A stretch of DNA of 5,111 nt, from positions 1 through 5,111 of the forward strand of contig DMZB01000340.1 of assembly GCA_003482405.1 (NCBI GenBank). Direction: 5' to 3'. This document shows positions 3,040 through 5,111 of this stretch, in pieces (positions within the stretch are counted from its first letter, which is position 1; each line of letters opens with the position of its first letter). The position numbers and the translations under genes were made by a program. Under the pieces are notes generated by a model. That model ran no database searches, was not told the origin of the DNA, and saw nothing but the letters and a program-made list of their open reading frames with translations. The DNA is from Lactobacillus sp. GTDB taxonomy: Bacteria; Bacillota; Bacilli; Lactobacillales; Lactobacillaceae.

Positions 3040-5111
3040 TTGAAAAATAAGTATGACCGTGAACGCGGAAATAAAGGTAGTCGGTTCGGCAACGTACTTG
3101 GGAAACCGTGGGTACTCACTTGCCTGTTGGTTCTATGGTCTAGTACGGGTGCTTTGTGGTTGGCTCTGTACTTGTCATCAGGCGTACGGGGACTGATTGG
3201 CTGGTTAAGCACTAACATGCCAGGCGTTATGAGTGGCAACTTCAACTTTGTTGGCAGTGATGTATTGGCCAGCAGTTGGGCGATCACCAACTTTAAGAAC
3301 TACGGTATGATTTTGCTCAGTCCAATTTTAGTGCTTCCCATTTGGTTGATTTTGACAGCCTGGTTAGCACCAATTTTGATGCGGGTGTGGTATAAGAACC
3401 GGTCCACCAATCAAGGCCAATATGGGAACGACCGGTTTACGACTGAAACGGAGACATTGCGGCAATATCCATTGATTGCAGACCGTGGCGTCCCGTTTAA
3501 GGGGCACGGCGGCGTTGTGGTTCAACATTACCCCGTTGCTTCAGGTAAGGTCTTCAGAACACATCCAATTCGCTTTACGCGATATTATCTGGTGCCGCTC
3601 TTAAAACGTGAGGTTGTGCCATATGGCTGGTATTTGATTGACTCAACGGCTACTAATTCATTGATCATTGGGATTACTCGTTCCGGTAAAGGTGAAACTG
3701 TAATCAACCCAATGTTAGAAAATTTAGCGCGTGCATCAATCAAAACGTCCATGGTCGTCAACGATCCTAAAGGTGAGTTGTATCAAATGTCATACAAGTT
3801 TTTACGGAAGCAGGGTTATGACGTGCAGGTGCTCAACTTGATCAACATGGATTTTTCAGCGAGCTACAATCCGTTACAAAAAATCATCGAAGAGGCCCGC
3901 GAAGGTTATTACGATGAGGTTCAGCAAGATGTCAACGCGATTTCATCGGCCATCTACGTGGATCCAAATGCCAAGGATAAGTTCTGGCAGAATAGTTCCA
4001 TCAACTTACTCAATGCACTGATCTTAGCATTACTAGACTATGCCAAACGTCATGACGCCTGGGATCAGGTCACGATGTACAACGTTGATCACATGATGAC
4101 TGATCTTGGTGGTGTGAACGTTGAAATTAACAGCAAGGGAAAGCCTGTATTAACACCAGAAATGGCTGAAGCACAAGGCATTGAATTTGATCCTACTAGT
4201 GCTGACGCGCGGCCAACTGGTGAACGAAAATCCAAATTAATCATTTATTTTGAAGCATTGGACGAGTTAAACCAGTTGCATCCAGACAAATTTAGGCAAA
4301 TGGCACATGACGCATTCGCACAGTCGAAATTTGCTGGTGATGAAACGTCTGGAAACATCTATTCATCAGCTTCTGAAGGGATCAAAATTTACAACCAGGC
4401 CAATATTGGAAAACTAACCTCTATGAATTCCATTAATTTCGAAAATATGGGCTTTCCGCGAATTATGAAATTGCGCTTGGCAGATAAATACCAATTTCAC
4501 ACCGGAATCGTAACGTTTTTCAATGCCAAGGGCAAAGTGCTCGAAAAGAGAACTCAATTAGTCGATAAGGTTGGTATTTTGCGGTATGCCATTGAAACAA
4601 AACTGCCTGATAGCTTTACGTTTACTGTTGATTTTGGCTTTGAGAAAAACCCCGATTCAATTAAAGGCGATGTCTTTAAATTTAGTGGCTTAAAACTCTA
4701 TAAGCGTAAGGGATTCGGAAAGAATTTCGAGTTGGATGAATATACAAGGCAACCCTTGCTTAAAAAAGTGCAATTAACGTTACAGTCGGTGGCGCTAAAG
4801 CCGCAAATGCGATCTTGTGAACTTCAATATTCTGAAGCTCCGGTAGCCTTATTCCTTGTTACGCCGCCGGACAACCCAAGTTACAACCAGTTGCCAGCAT
4901 TTGCGATTGATCAAATATTTAATCAGGTTTATCGCATGGCACTCCTCAATGGCAGAAAGGCTTTTACCCGTTTGGGGTTCATTATTGATGAATTGGGTCA
5001 GCTGCCGACTATCGCGAACCTAGAACAAAAGGTTTCGATCGGGTTAGGTCAAAATATCTTCTTTGATTTGGTTGTTCAAAATTTCGAACAATTGGAGTTG
5101 CATTACACGAA
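3040..5111 (+). CDS. trsK: VirD4/TrsK-type conjugation coupling protein (type IV secretion ATPase), 3' end missing
   Basis: 690 codons are present from TTG 3040; the frame is open at the right edge. The N-terminus has a short basic cytoplasmic tail, transmembrane helices at about 24-46 and 90-114, and a Trp/Asn-rich external loop between them. The ATPase domain shows a Walker A motif GITRSGKGET (211-220, Lys217), the VirD4 signature DPKGEL (242-247), a Walker B with Asp650-Glu651 in FIIDELGQLP (647-656), and the downstream VVQNFEQL (678-685). The family forms a hexameric pump at the membrane that hands the relaxase-bound DNA strand to the type IV secretion channel. Walker A and B are 433 residues apart, against about 220 in TrwB of R388, and a beta-rich, charged segment (about 475-590) accounts for part of the extra length. 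The symbol follows Gram-positive TrsK naming and is by similarity. It has its own leader and promoter and follows the toxin-antitoxin locus. Confidence 0.93.
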   Translation, partial: MKNKYDRERGNKGSRFGNVLGKPWVLTCLLVLWSSTGALWLALYLSSGVRGLIGWLSTNMPGVMSGNFNFVGSDVLASSWAITNFKNYGMILLSPILVLPIWLILTAWLAPILMRVWYKNRSTNQGQYGNDRFTTETETLRQYPLIADRGVPFKGHGGVVVQHYPVASGKVFRTHPIRFTRYYLVPLLKREVVPYGWYLIDSTATNSLIIGITRSGKGETVINPMLENLARASIKTSMVVNDPKGELYQMSYKFLRKQGYDVQVLNLINMDFSASYNPLQKIIEEAREGYYDEVQQDVNAISSAIYVDPNAKDKFWQNSSINLLNALILALLDYAKRHDAWDQVTMYNVDHMMTDLGGVNVEINSKGKPVLTPEMAEAQGIEFDPTSADARPTGERKSKLIIYFEALDELNQLHPDKFRQMAHDAFAQSKFAGDETSGNIYSSASEGIKIYNQANIGKLTSMNSINFENMGFPRIMKLRLADKYQFHTGIVTFFNAKGKVLEKRTQLVDKVGILRYAIETKLPDSFTFTVDFGFEKNPDSIKGDVFKFSGLKLYKRKGFGKNFELDEYTRQPLLKKVQLTLQSVALKPQMRSCELQYSEAPVALFLVTPPDNPSYNQLPAFAIDQIFNQVYRMALLNGRKAFTRLGFIIDELGQLPTIANLEQKVSIGLGQNIFFDLVVQNFEQLELHYT

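Noticed and set aside
3033..3050. TTG at 3033 as alternative start near AGGAG
   Set aside because: Its frame stops after five codons, and the spacing to AGGAG is too short. TTG 3040 is in the correct frame with 9-nt spacing.
2913..3290. 125-codon ORF on the minus strand
   Set aside because: It overlaps the leader, ribosome binding site and two-helix N-terminus of the coupling protein gene. The plus-strand frame has clear family motifs, and the antisense product has no domain-like pattern.
1..5111. CRISPR array, tRNA, rRNA, insertion sequence or oriT
   Set aside because: I saw no regularly spaced repeats, cloverleaf, transposase frame or recognisable nick-site region. The only repeats are the short ones listed.

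Overview
The window looks like part of a conjugative-transfer region from a low-to-moderate GC Gram-positive bacterium. A plasmid of the Lactobacillaceae is most likely. The signs are a VirD4/TrsK-type coupling protein with a TTG start behind a strong AGGAG ribosome binding site, a large coiled-coil membrane protein next to it, and a 31-residue Fst/Lpt-family toxin of the kind known from lactobacillus and enterococcus plasmids. The host assignment is inference from gene content and style; no replicon or taxonomic marker gene is present.

Layout: positions 1-2475 (+) hold the 3' part of a long reading frame that is open at the left edge. It encodes a protein of at least 824 residues with an N-terminal domain, a Pro/Thr-rich linker, a long coiled coil, one transmembrane helix and a short Ser-rich external C-terminus. 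I do not recognise its family. Positions 2476-3039 contain no large gene but are dense with signals. First comes a complete type I toxin-antitoxin locus at about 2509-2841. It has a toxin promoter, a structured 5' leader, the 31-residue toxin (2595-2690), a strong shared terminator hairpin (2739-2776), and a convergent antisense antitoxin RNA of about 68 nt read from its own extended -10 promoter (2813-2841). Two short direct repeats, one set at the toxin start and one set in the antitoxin region, make the two RNAs complementary in trans, as in the par locus of pAD1. Next, divergent from the antitoxin promoter, is a good + strand promoter (2859-2887). It leads into a leader of about 146 nt with a terminator-like hairpin plus T-run (2925-2959), a partly duplicated hairpin/ribosome-binding-site element, and a possible 18-codon leader ORF. 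Positions 3040-5111 (+) hold the coupling protein gene, cut off at the right edge after 690 codons.

How it works together: the coupling protein is the ATPase that feeds the relaxase-DNA complex to the type IV secretion channel. The upstream coiled-coil membrane protein is probably another component or accessory of the same machinery, by position only. The toxin-antitoxin locus would act as an addiction module that kills plasmid-free segregants. It sits between two probable transfer genes, and its antitoxin promoter is back-to-back with the promoter of the coupling protein gene. The toxin gene and its antisense RNA are short enough to be missed by automatic annotation and are the most notable content of the window.
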